A DNA stretch of 44,359 nt from Verrucomicrobiota bacterium JB023 (lineage in GTDB: Bacteria; Verrucomicrobiota; Verrucomicrobiia; Verrucomicrobiales; Akkermansiaceae): NCBI GenBank assembly GCA_030673895.1, contig JAUTCR010000032.1, forward strand, positions 1 through 44,359. The letters run 5' to 3'. Below are positions 1 through 7,545 of the stretch, piece after piece. The stretch's first letter is position 1. Every line of letters starts with the position of its first letter. The position numbers and the translations under genes were made by a program. Below the pieces are notes generated by a model. That model saw nothing but the letters and a program-made list of their open reading frames with translations. It was not told where the DNA came from and searched no databases.

Positions 1-4
1 TGGA

Positions 5-120
5 CTCTGGTGGCCACAGCGCGGTGGAACCACCCGGTCCCATTCCGAACCCGGAAGTGAAACACTGCAGCGCCGATGGTAGTGGGGCGATAGGCCCTGT
101 GAGAGTAGGTCGCCGCCAGG
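5..120 (+). rRNA. rrf: 5S ribosomal RNA
   Basis: The segment has the conserved 5S core, including the CCCATTCCGAACCCGGAAGT block near 39-58 and GATGGTAGTGGGG near 76-88. The 5' strand CTGGTGGC (7-14) pairs with GCCGCCAG near the 3' end, forming helix I. The exact 5' end cannot be fixed because the window starts here. It is presumably the last gene of an rRNA operon whose 16S and 23S genes lie to the left, and a strong terminator follows directly. Confidence 0.95.
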
Positions 121-123
121 TAT

Positions 124-168
124 AAGCCCGGTTTTTCCGCAAGAGGAAAAGCCGGGCTCTTTTTTTGC
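124..168 (+). terminator. Intrinsic terminator of the rRNA operon
   Basis: A long GC-rich stem with arms around AGCCCGGtTTTTCC and GGAAAAgCCGGGCT and a short GCAA-containing loop is followed by an uninterrupted run of T. It begins only a few bases after the 5S 3' end, which is where an rrn operon terminator is expected. Confidence 0.93.
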
Positions 169-171
169 CTG

Positions 172-311
172 CGAACAAAGGCCTGGCCGCAAACGAGCCT
201 ACCCTACGCGGCCAACCGACAGACAATCCACAACCAAGCCGCAGCCTCTCGGTCGCCAAGCCGCAGCCAGCCGGCAAACAACCACGTCCCAAGCCAACCC
301 TCCAAGCCAAG
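172..311 (+). other. C-rich, T-poor untranslated stretch, possible Rho-utilisation region
   Basis: Directly after the rRNA terminator lie about 140 bases very rich in C and A with only about ten T residues. They include two copies of CCAAGCCGCAGCC and many CCAA/AGCC words. I find no supportable gene here. Unstructured, C-rich RNA is the usual character of Rho rut sites, so a backup Rho-dependent termination zone behind the rRNA operon is a reasonable inference. A degenerate repeat array is the alternative. Confidence 0.35.
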
Positions 312-450
312 AGTGCCTGATGGCCGGACAGCAAAAGACCGCTTCCCTCAAGCTTCGGCAGAGCCCGGACTCCTGGCCTCAATTATGCCAACGGGGAAAA
401 GAGAAAATCCCGCCTGGTCAATCGGAGGTTCAAAGGAGAGGAAACCCGAC

Positions 451-513
451 ATGAAACCGATACCCGCTTGGCCATCCCTGGCGCTTCTTCCTCTGACGCT
501 CCTTCATTACTAG
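451..513 (+). CDS. Possible 20-residue hydrophobic small protein or leader peptide
   Basis: A 20-codon ORF begins with ATG at 451 and encodes MKPIPAWPSLALLPLTLLHY. It is preceded by AAAGGAGAGG at 432-441, a strong Shine-Dalgarno at normal distance, better than most assigned starts in this window. The product is short, hydrophobic and proline/leucine-rich, and an inverted repeat (519-540) follows the stop by five bases. It could be a small membrane peptide, a leader peptide or a chance ORF. No relative is recognised and nothing downstream is clearly regulated by it. Confidence 0.28.
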   Translation: MKPIPAWPSLALLPLTLLHY

Positions 514-518
514 AATAG

Positions 519-541
519 AAGGAGGCTTCGTGACCTCCTTT
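519..541. terminator. Inverted repeat, possible terminator after the small ORF
   Basis: AAGGAGG (519-525) and CCTCCTT (534-540) form a perfect 7-bp stem with an 8-base loop. The T-tail is weak on both strands, so termination is only possible. The 3' arm is also anti-Shine-Dalgarno-like, so the hairpin could instead mask a ribosome site. Confidence 0.4.
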
Positions 542-650
542 GTGCCACCGAACCGCTTGGAAGTGCGGGAAACGCTGCTCGACAAAAGAAACCCGCATCA
601 AATTCGGCAGCCCTCGACAGCAAAGTCCCGCAGAGAACGAGCAAAAAGCT

Positions 651-727
651 GAGCCCGACTCATCTCCGGGATCCTTCCTTACGGATCATTATAGCCGGGC
701 TCGCAGAGTACGGACGATGACTCTGCG
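651..727. other. Two adjacent stem-loops in a gene-free stretch
   Basis: GAGCCCG (651-657) pairs with CGGGCTC (696-702) and encloses an inner stem of GATCC (670-674) with GGATC (683-687). The next bases form a second hairpin, CGCAGAGT (702-709) with ACTCTGCG (720-727). No T-tract follows on either strand, so this is not a standard terminator. The rest of 542-747 shows no gene. It may be a structured RNA or the 3' end of the convergent minus-strand gene that stops at 748. Confidence 0.35.
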
Positions 728-747
728 CTCAAAATAACCCGAACGGA

Positions 748-1062
748 TTAGTGTCTCACTTCTTCGCCAAGCGGGAGAGGTTCTCCAGCTTGGGAGTCAG
801 AAAACTTTTCGACCACTTTCCATCCTTTGGGAACGGCGAAAGGCCACATCCGCTTCAAGGGTTTTTCCTCCTTGAGCTGCTTTCTCACGTAGTCCTCGGC
901 TGCAGCCAAATAATCAAATTCCACTTTGTGAGCCACCACCTTGGGATAAGTTTCAGTGACTTCGTAAAATTTCTCAGTTTTCCAGTAATTGATGGGCCCG
1001 AACCGAACATGCTTCTGGACACGATACTTTTCGTCGTTGGAGATGATGCGGTAACGTTTCAT
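748..1062 (-). CDS. Small hypothetical protein, 104 aa
   Basis: The ORF has an ATG start and encodes a basic, soluble-looking protein with many Tyr, Lys and Val residues (start MKRYRIISNDEKYRVQKHVRF). There is no signal peptide, membrane segment or recognisable catalytic motif. The spacing of aromatic and charged residues in the first half suggests a small beta-rich fold. It lies 66 bases downstream of the MoeB-like gene on the same strand and may be the last gene of that operon. I do not recognise the family. Confidence 0.65.
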   Translation of the reverse strand: MKRYRIISNDEKYRVQKHVRFGPINYWKTEKFYEVTETYPKVVAHKVEFDYLAAAEDYVRKQLKEEKPLKRMWPFAVPKGWKVVEKFSDSQAGEPLPLGEEVRH

Positions 1063-1128
1063 GTTGCGAATTTAGTCGGTAACGCCGATTCTACAAATTC
1101 CTTTTCTTGCGACGAAGGTTGCAGCAGC

Positions 1129-2226
1129 CTACCAAGCATCCAGACCTCCGGCGAGATTGGAGAGCTGGGTGTATCCTTGTTCAGCAAGAAACAGGCAGGC
1201 TTGTGCCGATCGGATGCCGGCCTTGCAGTGGACGAGCAGCGGACGATCGGTGGGGAGTTCCTTGAATCGCTGTGGCAACTCTTGGAGAGGCAGGAGGTAA
1301 GAGCCTGAGAGAGCGGCCGCGGCGTGTTCTTCCGGGGTGCGGACGTCGACGATAAGGCCATGCCATTCGGAGTCGGCAAGAAGTGCCTTGGCTTGGTCCG
1401 CGTTCAAATCGTTGTAGGGAGCGTTCACAGCACAGGCATGCCCTTCGGCACGCAGTGTGTCGAGAGTTGGTTGTTCCCCGCAGAGGATACAATTCGGATT
1501 TTTTCGAAGACGGATTGTCCGAAACTCACTGCGAAGCGCATCGTAGCTGATGAGTTTCCCGAGAGGAGGTTCACCGATTTCAAGCAGGAGTTTGAGTGCT
1601 TCCATGGCCTGCAGCGATCCGATGACGCCGGGAAGGGCTCCCAAGACGCCGGCTTCCGCGCAATTCGGGACAGCGTGTGCTGGCGGCGCATCTGGGAGCA
1701 GGCATCGATAGCATGGGCCACCCAAGGAGGGGGCAAAAACGGAGACTTGACCGTCAAACTGGAAGATCGAGCCATACACCAAGGGCTTCTTCAGAAAGAA
1801 TGCGGCGTCGTTGGTGAGATACCGGGTCGGAAAGTTGTCGGAGCCATCGACGAAGATGTCGTATGAGCTGCCAATTTGCAGCGCGTTATCGGGTGTTAAC
1901 CGAGAGGGGTGGTTGACGATCTCGAGGTCCGGGTTCAGTGCCCGCAGGCGGTCTGCGGCGGCTTCGACCTTGGGACGCTGCACATCGGCTTCGGCGAAAA
2001 GAATCTGCCTTTGCAAATTGCTTCGCTCGACCTGGTCATCATCGATGATGCCAATTCGACCGACACCTGCCGCAGCGAGATAGAGAGCGGCGGGAGAGCC
2101 CAGCCCGCCGCAACCGATGATGAGGACGGACGAGGCGAGCAGCTTCTCTTGTCCTTCACGACCAACCTGTGGGAGCAGCGTGTGGCGTAAATATCGGTTT
2201 TCTTGGTCACTGGTCATCTCATTCAT
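1129..2226 (-). CDS. moeB: MoeB/ThiF-type sulfur-carrier adenylyltransferase with rhodanese domain
   Basis: An E1-like enzyme that adenylates the C-terminal glycine of a sulfur-carrier protein (MoaD- or ThiS-like), here fused to a sulfurtransferase domain. Residues 1-250 carry the ThiF fold with the nucleotide loop GCGGLG (38-43), the RSNLQRQ stretch (68-74) and two CxxC pairs (C172/C175, C246/C249) that bind zinc in this family. Cys189 in PNCAEAG lies at the expected catalytic position. Residues about 275-365 are a rhodanese domain with active-site loop HCKAGIRS (C334). This is the MoeZ/MOCS3-like arrangement, unlike E. coli MoeB which lacks rhodanese. The start overlaps the gpsA stop by four bases, so the two are translationally coupled. 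Molybdopterin versus thiamine or thio-tRNA use cannot be told from sequence. Confidence 0.93.
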   Translation of the reverse strand: MNEMTSDQENRYLRHTLLPQVGREGQEKLLASSVLIIGCGGLGSPAALYLAAAGVGRIGIIDDDQVERSNLQRQILFAEADVQRPKVEAAADRLRALNPDLEIVNHPSRLTPDNALQIGSSYDIFVDGSDNFPTRYLTNDAAFFLKKPLVYGSIFQFDGQVSVFAPSLGGPCYRCLLPDAPPAHAVPNCAEAGVLGALPGVIGSLQAMEALKLLLEIGEPPLGKLISYDALRSEFRTIRLRKNPNCILCGEQPTLDTLRAEGHACAVNAPYNDLNADQAKALLADSEWHGLIVDVRTPEEHAAAALSGSYLLPLQELPQRFKELPTDRPLLVHCKAGIRSAQACLFLAEQGYTQLSNLAGGLDAW

Positions 2227-3215
2227 TCCGCTTCCGGCCTAGGATCCCGGGTGAGGAGTTCATGGAGAACTTCGTGAGCGGGCTGGTTTTTATAAAGGAT
2301 TGAGTAAACCGCATCAATGAGTGGGGTGCGGGCCCCGATATCCCGCGAGGTTTCAAAAATTGAAAGGGTATTGGGCACTCCTTCCGCGACCATCCCGAGC
2401 TTTTTCTGGGCTTCTTCTGCTGTTTGCCCCGATGCGATGGCGAGACCAGTGCGGAAATTCCGGGAGTGATGGGAGAAGCAGGTCGCGATGAGATCACCGA
2501 CTCCTGAAAGCCCGGCGAAGGTCTCGGCTTGGCCTCCGAGGGCCATTCCAAGGCGAGTCATTTCGGCGAGTGACCGCGTTACCAGAGCGGCGGTTGCATT
2601 GTCCCCGAGCTTCAGGCCCGAGGCGACACCCGAGGCGATGGCATACACATTTTTAATGGCTCCCCCGAGCTCGATTCCGGCGATATCGGTGGATGAATAG
2701 GTCCGGAATGACGGGCTGATAAATAGCTCCTGCAGCATCGTTGCCAGAGGAGCGGAGTCTGCTCCGAGCACGGCGCAGGCTGGTAATCCCTGCGCGATTT
2801 CCTCGGCGTGGTTGGGCCCGGAGAGGACTGCCAACTGACGTCCGGGTAGGACGTCTGCCAGGATCTGCGACATTCGTTTGCCAGTTCCCCTCTCAATCCC
2901 CTTCGCGCAGGAAAGTAGAATCGCCTCGGGGCCGATGAATGGGCTGAGCGACTCGGCGACTTGCCGCAAATGAGCAGTGGGGACGACGAAAAGCACGAGT
3001 TCTGTCTCTGGGAGGGCGGAGGAGGCTTCGGTGGTTGCGTTGAGATTATCCGGCAGGCGGGTATCGGGGAGATAAGAGGGATTTTGGTGAGTGTGGTTGA
3101 TTGCGTCGGCGATCTCTGCTGATCGGCAGAGTAGCGTGGTGGGCGCTCCATTGCGCGCAAGGAGGAGGCCGAGGGCAGTGCCCCACGAGCCCGAGCCAAC
3201 GATGACGGTCTTCAT
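2223..3215 (-). CDS. gpsA: Glycerol-3-phosphate dehydrogenase [NAD(P)+]
   Basis: Reduces dihydroxyacetone phosphate to sn-glycerol-3-phosphate, the backbone for phospholipids. The N-terminus has the Rossmann motif VGSGSWGTALG. The middle has LSCAKGIERGTGKRMSQIL, and the C-terminal helical domain has ELGGAIKNVYAIASG with the catalytic lysine, plus GLSGVGDLIATC and SRNFRTG, which are hallmark GpsA segments. The ATG at 3215 gives MKTVIVGSGSWG directly; an in-frame TTG at 3239 would add eight unneeded residues. It sits between an HlyD-like adaptor (42-67 bases upstream) and the MoeB-like gene, which overlaps its stop. About 330 aa is the normal family length. Confidence 0.96.
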   Translation of the reverse strand: MKTVIVGSGSWGTALGLLLARNGAPTTLLCRSAEIADAINHTHQNPSYLPDTRLPDNLNATTEASSALPETELVLFVVPTAHLRQVAESLSPFIGPEAILLSCAKGIERGTGKRMSQILADVLPGRQLAVLSGPNHAEEIAQGLPACAVLGADSAPLATMLQELFISPSFRTYSSTDIAGIELGGAIKNVYAIASGVASGLKLGDNATAALVTRSLAEMTRLGMALGGQAETFAGLSGVGDLIATCFSHHSRNFRTGLAIASGQTAEEAQKKLGMVAEGVPNTLSIFETSRDIGARTPLIDAVYSILYKNQPAHEVLHELLTRDPRPEAE

Positions 3216-3281
3216 GGGCGAAGAGACTACGGGTGGCAACCGGGGCAGAAAAGCGGATTATGAGCGCGGTCTAGCAGACCT

Positions 3282-4511
3282 CTAGGCTCCCGCCGGCGGT
3301 GTCTGCGCGTGGGCGGATTCGACAGGAGAGACCTCTTCTGGTTCGTCCTCAATCGCCTCGATGACAGCTCCATTGGCTGCATAAGGGATGCGGGTGGCGA
3401 CGATCGAGTGATTCGGGGGCAGCTCATGCTCGATGACGAGGTTCTCGGCATCACTCCAAACTGGCTCCACCGTGAAACGCTCGATTTTCATCGTTTCGTT
3501 GTCGACGAGGACAGTTTCGAAGGGGCCTCTCAGGGTCTCCCGGGGAATGACGAACACATCTTCGAGAGTATTTCCCGGGACTTCGGCTAAGATGGGCTGA
3601 CCGATGCGGAGAGGGGGGTGGCCACTTTTGAGCCCGTAGGGGTCAGGGATTCGGGCAATGAGAAAAAGTTCGCGCGAAGTCTCATCAATGACCGCCTCGG
3701 TGCGGACGAGTTTGGCCTCCCACGACTGCTCCTCTTCCAAGGCTTCGCCAAGGTTGTTATGAATTGTCGCTGGCGTGTTCTTCAGGTCAGAACTGTATTG
3801 GAAGGGGGTGAAGGGCAAGTCCTTGGGCGAGACCGGAAGGCGGACTTCCGCATAGTCAGTGGCAAAGATTTCTCCTAAGGCGGTATTCGGGCTCACCGTT
3901 TGTCCGGGACCGACGAGGCGCTCCCTGACGCAGCCATCAAAGGGTGCCGTGATTTTGGTGTAGATCTTGTTGCGTCGGGCTTCCGCTAATTGGGCCTCGG
4001 CGGTTTTCAGGTTGGCCTCAGCCTCTCGAAGTTGGGGGATTCGGAGAACGAGGTCGTTGGGCTTGTCGGTATAGCCGAGGTCATTCCAGTTGAGTTGAGC
4101 CTGTTTCGCACGGGCTTCCTCCTGAGCTAAGGCCGCTTCAGCCCGAGCGACGGCAGCTTCCGCAGAAATGATGGCCGCTTCCGTATCAGTGGGGTCGAGC
4201 TCGACGAGAACATCTCCGCGTCGGAAAAAAGCTCCTGGCTCGAAGTTCGGGTGCAGGGTGTCGATCCGACCGGAAACACGGGCGGTAAGATTCGTGGGAT
4301 TATGAGCCTGGACGACTCCCCGGGTGCGAATGACGATGGGGTAGGGAACGCGTTCCAGCGGGATGATCTTGGCCCGTTGGGCCGGCCTTTTCGGGCGCTC
4401 TGCCGACACCTTGGCGACTGGTTTGTCTGAATCCTTGAGAAGAAACAGCATGCCGAGATAGCCCGCGCCGAGGACGACAACTGGAATCAGGATTCTGAGA
4501 AAAATTCGCAT
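3282..4511 (-). CDS. HlyD-family (RND/ABC efflux) periplasmic adaptor
   Basis: A 409-residue membrane-fusion protein linking an inner-membrane pump to the outer membrane. The N-terminal hydrophobic anchor is at about residues 4-26. It is followed by a biotinyl-lipoyl-like half-motif (VVQAHNPTNLTARVSGRI), a long Ala/Glu-rich coiled-coil hairpin (about 110-180) and the second half-motif (KITAPFDGCVRERLVGPGQTV). The C-terminal region is beta-barrel-like. The end is acidic and ends in a low-complexity tail. No RND or ABC permease and no TolC-like gene is adjacent; gpsA follows instead, so the pump partner must be elsewhere. Function as an adaptor is well supported, substrate unknown. Confidence 0.88.
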   Translation of the reverse strand: MRIFLRILIPVVVLGAGYLGMLFLLKDSDKPVAKVSAERPKRPAQRAKIIPLERVPYPIVIRTRGVVQAHNPTNLTARVSGRIDTLHPNFEPGAFFRRGDVLVELDPTDTEAAIISAEAAVARAEAALAQEEARAKQAQLNWNDLGYTDKPNDLVLRIPQLREAEANLKTAEAQLAEARRNKIYTKITAPFDGCVRERLVGPGQTVSPNTALGEIFATDYAEVRLPVSPKDLPFTPFQYSSDLKNTPATIHNNLGEALEEEQSWEAKLVRTEAVIDETSRELFLIARIPDPYGLKSGHPPLRIGQPILAEVPGNTLEDVFVIPRETLRGPFETVLVDNETMKIERFTVEPVWSDAENLVIEHELPPNHSIVATRIPYAANGAVIEAIEDEPEEVSPVESAHAQTPPAGA

Positions 4512-4632
4512 TGGATTGTGTGGGTGAACCTACGTTCGTTTTTTCCGGTTTCCATCAAGAACCGGCGGACTTTCGTTGGATGATGACGTGAGTCTTTGCC
4601 TGTGAAGTTCCGTCATTTGGTAGGAGTGGCCG

Positions 4633-5253
4633 ATGCCTGATTTTTCACACGAGATGCGGCTACGGTCGGAAGGTCACCTACGTATCGCGGGGGCTGATGA
4701 GGCGGGGAGGGGGCCTCTCGCAGGACCAGTTTCTGCAGCGGCTGTGATCCTGCCGGAGGGATACGCCCCAGCGGGGCTAAATGATTCGAAAAAGCTGAGC
4801 GAGAAACGGAGAGAGGCTCTTTTCGAGGAACTGATCGGTCATCCCGAGGTTCTGGTTGGCTTTTCATTTGCCGAGGTTGATGAGATCGATCGGATTAACA
4901 TTCTGCGAGCTAGTGAGGCGGCGATGAGGAGGGCTGTGGAGGCGCTCGGGGACGTGGATTACTGTCTCATCGACGGGCGACCGGTGGCTCATTTTCCAGT
5001 TGCCAGTGAGGGATTGATCAAGGGAGATGGGAAGAGCTTCAGCATCGCGGCAGCGAGTGTCATTGCGAAAGTCTCGCGCGACCGCCAGATGAGGGAGCTG
5101 GCAAAAATCTATCCGGAATATGGTTTTGACCGTCACAAGGGATACGGGACGAAGGCTCATCTGGAAGCATTGAATCATTATGGTCCTTGTCCGATCCATC
5201 GTTGCTCGTTTGCACCCGTTGCTCAGGCGGCCCGTCGTTTTGGCGAGGCTTGA
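4633..5253 (+). CDS. rnhB: Ribonuclease HII
   Basis: Endonuclease that cleaves RNA in RNA-DNA hybrids, including single misincorporated ribonucleotides. The protein begins with the diagnostic GADEAGRGPLAGPV block, which contains the first two acidic metal ligands. It continues with LNDSKKLSEKRRE and the later acidic motif YCLIDGRPV, and has AAASVIAKVSRDR and FDRHKGYGTKAH, all typical of RNase HII. The length of 206 aa is normal. The gene overlaps or abuts yraN, which starts 10 bases after its stop, an arrangement frequent in bacteria. Confidence 0.97.
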   Translation: MPDFSHEMRLRSEGHLRIAGADEAGRGPLAGPVSAAAVILPEGYAPAGLNDSKKLSEKRREALFEELIGHPEVLVGFSFAEVDEIDRINILRASEAAMRRAVEALGDVDYCLIDGRPVAHFPVASEGLIKGDGKSFSIAAASVIAKVSRDRQMRELAKIYPEYGFDRHKGYGTKAHLEALNHYGPCPIHRCSFAPVAQAARRFGEA

Positions 5254-5263
5254 AGGTGAAAAA

Positions 5264-5608
5264 ATGTCGATAGGGCAACGCGGGGAAAGAATCGCCGCTG
5301 AGTTCATCTGGGCGAGGAAGGGCAAGGTCCTTTACCGCAATTTCCGGGCACCCGGAGGAGGGGAAGTGGATCTGGTTGTTCGCGAAGGAAAGGTACTTTG
5401 TTTCGTGGAGGTCAAAACGCGGACCAAAAGACGTGGCCGTCCTATCGAAGCCGTCGACAAGGCAAAGCAGGAGCTTATCGAGAGAGGAGCTCGTGAATGG
5501 TTGAAATTGCTGGGAAGACGGGATTTGCCTTGGCGATTTGATGTCGTGGAAGTGATCCTGGAAGAAGGGCTGCGCCCCGACGTGACTTGGGTGAAGGACG
5601 CGTTTTGA
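5264..5608 (+). CDS. YraN-family (UPF0102) nuclease-fold protein
   Basis: A 114-residue protein of the UPF0102 family with a Holliday-junction-resolvase-like nuclease fold. Visible signatures are GERIAAEF near the start, VLYRNFRAPGGGEVDLVV (the GEIDLI-type motif with conserved acidic residues) and VLCFVEVKTRTKRRGRP, which contains the ExK catalytic-type motif. The ATG at 5264 follows GAAGGTGAAAA, a reasonable ribosome site, and gives the normal family length; an upstream in-frame start at 5180 would overlap rnhB by 74 bases and is not favoured. The cellular function of the family remains uncertain. Confidence 0.92.
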   Translation: MSIGQRGERIAAEFIWARKGKVLYRNFRAPGGGEVDLVVREGKVLCFVEVKTRTKRRGRPIEAVDKAKQELIERGAREWLKLLGRRDLPWRFDVVEVILEEGLRPDVTWVKDAF

Positions 5609-6210
5609 TGCGGACGAGGATTGCTCTGGCGGGTTGCCCGGGAACAGCGCATTCTACTGGGGTGAAGCTCTTTTTCGTTCTGCTTTCCACCCTTCTTTCC
5701 GTGCAAGGTGTGACCAAGGAATTTGTCCGCGTCTATCAGCCTCTATCCATGCATGAGACGGACAGCTCGAATGATCTCGCCCAAGAGGGCACGTTGCTTC
5801 AAGCTGAAGTTTTCTCCCGTCCCATGGTGCTCTCGGGAGCCTTTCCCGAGGATCTCGTGAAGGCGGTCGCGACCCCGTGTCAGCCCCCTTCCAATAATCC
5901 GGATTACACCGTGCAGGAGGTGAATCTCGTGGTCCTCTGCGGGTTGTCATTCGAGCTAGCCCGAGATGAAGAAAAGCTGAGCATCTGGATTGATCTGAAG
6001 GAATACAAAAAACCGGAGGAGGTGGATGTCTCCTTGTCCAAGGTCTGCGAGATGACGGTCGAATCGATTCGCCGCACCTTGCGATCCTACTACCGAGCCG
6101 GTGGGGCTGAGGCTGGCATCGAATGCTGGATCCGTTTTACGGGACCGGAGGAGAGGGTCGACCAAGTCGAGCACTTGGCAACTCGATTCATGGTGCCCCT
6201 CAATTCCTGA
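5608..6210 (+). CDS. Secreted hypothetical protein
   Basis: The ATG at 5608 overlaps the yraN stop (TGATG), suggesting coupling. A GTG at 5662 would begin right at a signal-peptide-like segment (KLFFVLLSTLLSVQG) and is an equally good start; from the ATG the hydrophobic stretch starts around residue 18. The mature part, about 165 residues, has no Cys pairs arranged for a known motif, some acidic character and a central LSIWIDLKEYKKPEEVDVSL segment. I do not recognise the family. A periplasmic location is inferred from the N-terminus only. Confidence 0.72.
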   Translation: MRTRIALAGCPGTAHSTGVKLFFVLLSTLLSVQGVTKEFVRVYQPLSMHETDSSNDLAQEGTLLQAEVFSRPMVLSGAFPEDLVKAVATPCQPPSNNPDYTVQEVNLVVLCGLSFELARDEEKLSIWIDLKEYKKPEEVDVSLSKVCEMTVESIRRTLRSYYRAGGAEAGIECWIRFTGPEERVDQVEHLATRFMVPLNS

Positions 6211-6212
6211 GC

Positions 6213-6746
6213 CTAGAGCTCTTCCTCTTCGCCGCCGAAGGAATCTGTGTCCTCGTCGGGAACGGGAGGGAGGAGATCTTCGCGCATCAGAAGCATCTCC
6301 AATGACAGATCGGGGAGCAGATCGGCCTTGGTCTTAAGCAAGACACCCAGCAAGGGCACGAGGCGGTCCAACTCGGCGATCGCGCAGTGCACCATCGAGG
6401 AAATGATGTCGTTGTCGAATTTTTCGCGGTCGAACAGATTGGTTACGCGAAAGACCAGCTGGGAGCGGTCAAAATCGAATTCGAACGCTCCGATGGTGAG
6501 CTGCTTGTTAGCGCGCATGAGTAGCTCGAGGGTGGCTGCGAGATGGGTTTCGGGAATCTGTTGGCGAGTCTCTCCGACGATCGAAAGTGCATTGAGATGC
6601 TTGAACACCTGCGCGTGAAGATGGATGCGGGTGTGATGGGCTTCAAATTGAGTCTGAAGGACTTCCCGACCGTCGACGACTTCGTTTTGCCAGCCATTTT
6701 GCCCGAAGGCATCAATAACGGATTGGAATTGGAGAGAAGGTGCCAT
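6213..6746 (-). CDS. YbjN-like (type III secretion chaperone-fold) protein
   Basis: A 177-residue soluble protein with an alternating alpha/beta pattern like YbjN domain proteins: an N-terminal helix (SLQFQSVIDAFGQNGW), beta-strands through IGAFEFDFDRSQLVFRVTN, and a helical C-terminus with a negatively charged tail ending GGEEEEL. Such proteins adopt the type III secretion chaperone fold but usually have no secretion role. It converges with the hypothetical gene ending at 6210, only two bases away. The family call is by overall pattern and not certain; the function is unknown. Confidence 0.7.
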   Translation of the reverse strand: MAPSLQFQSVIDAFGQNGWQNEVVDGREVLQTQFEAHHTRIHLHAQVFKHLNALSIVGETRQQIPETHLAATLELLMRANKQLTIGAFEFDFDRSQLVFRVTNLFDREKFDNDIISSMVHCAIAELDRLVPLLGVLLKTKADLLPDLSLEMLLMREDLLPPVPDEDTDSFGGEEEEL

Positions 6747-7051
6747 GGGGAGGCATTTACCTTGCGATCAGCGACCTGTCACGCCTTGGGTGTCGGCCTT
6801 TGCGCATGAGCTTGAGCCCCTCATGAGAAGGCCTCGAACTCGGGTCTAATAAAAAATAATCAGTTTAAGGACGGATAAATAAATAAAAATCATCCTGTTA
6901 GTTTAATTTAATTGAATTTCAGGAAAATCGATCTTAGTAAACAGCCCGCTACAAAATCTGATGACTCGCCTAGCGAGTGTAGCGGGATACTGACAGACCG
7001 CCTCTGTCCAAGCTGTTGGGAGACCAGCTTCTTGGCGGAGGCGGTTCAGTT
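6747..7051. other. Gene-free stretch: AT-rich block and two compound hairpins
   Basis: No gene is visible. Bases 6840-6930 are markedly AT-rich for this genome and could hold promoters in either direction. CCCGCTAC (6945-6952) pairs with GTAGCGGG (6979-6986) around ACTCGC/GCGAGT (6964-6969/6973-6978). Next, ACCGCCTC (6997-7004) pairs with GAGGCGGT (7038-7045) around AAGCTG/CAGCTT (7010-7015/7025-7030). The pair lies immediately 3' of the minus-strand gene that stops at 7052, with no strong T-tract. Confidence 0.55.
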
Positions 7052-7540
7052 TCAGGAGGGTTCGTCCAAGGACTCTTTAGGCATATCAATGCCTCTTTCC
7101 TGCATGCGCCCCTCGATCGCGCGGGCCAATAAGTCTTGGCGAGCCTTATCCAGAGGAGAAAGGGAAATGACGACGCCTGCCGTCTGAGCCTCGTCGAAGT
7201 GGATATGCAACTCGTCAACGATGACCTCGGCGTAGTGGAAATCCTGCCACGGGATGAGACGGAAGTTTTTGACGGGACGGAAGAAGGGGAAAATTTCGAT
7301 GCCGACCGGGCTAAGGATTAAGAAGGCCTTCCTCGCGCAGCGCCAGGCGCAAGGTAGAGAGAGAATAGAGATGATGAGAGGAGGCAGCGACGGCCAGTAG
7401 CTAATCGGTGAGCGTTCGGGAAAATGGGCGATGCCAAAAAGGATAATCGCCGCGGTCGCCGCGAGGGCGGCGACCATCACGAAGAACCGGGCCTGAGCGA
7501 TGCGAGTGAAGCGGAGCTCCTTCTCGGGATGGGCTACCAT
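7052..7540 (-). CDS. Two-TM hypothetical membrane protein with PH-like C-terminal part
   Basis: A 162-residue protein with two membrane spans: about 17-40 (RFFVMVAALAATAAIILFGI) and about 48-66 (YWPSLPPLIISILSLPCAW). The basic segment WRCARKAF leads into a soluble beta-rich domain. The pattern of a TM hairpin followed by SPVGIEIFPFFRP and IPWQDFHYAEVI resembles bacterial PH-domain membrane proteins, but this is only a shape match. It starts five bases after the trpC stop on the same strand, so it is probably co-transcribed with trpC. Function unknown. Confidence 0.75.
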   Translation of the reverse strand: MVAHPEKELRFTRIAQARFFVMVAALAATAAIILFGIAHFPERSPISYWPSLPPLIISILSLPCAWRCARKAFLILSPVGIEIFPFFRPVKNFRLIPWQDFHYAEVIVDELHIHFDEAQTAGVVISLSPLDKARQDLLARAIEGRMQERGIDMPKESLDEPS

Positions 7541-7545
7541 GGCAC

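Noticed and set aside
313-737. Several 60-72-codon ORFs on both strands downstream of the 5S gene
   Set aside because: No family pattern and mutually overlapping frames. Only the final 20 codons of one (451-513) have a ribosome site, and they are listed separately with low confidence.
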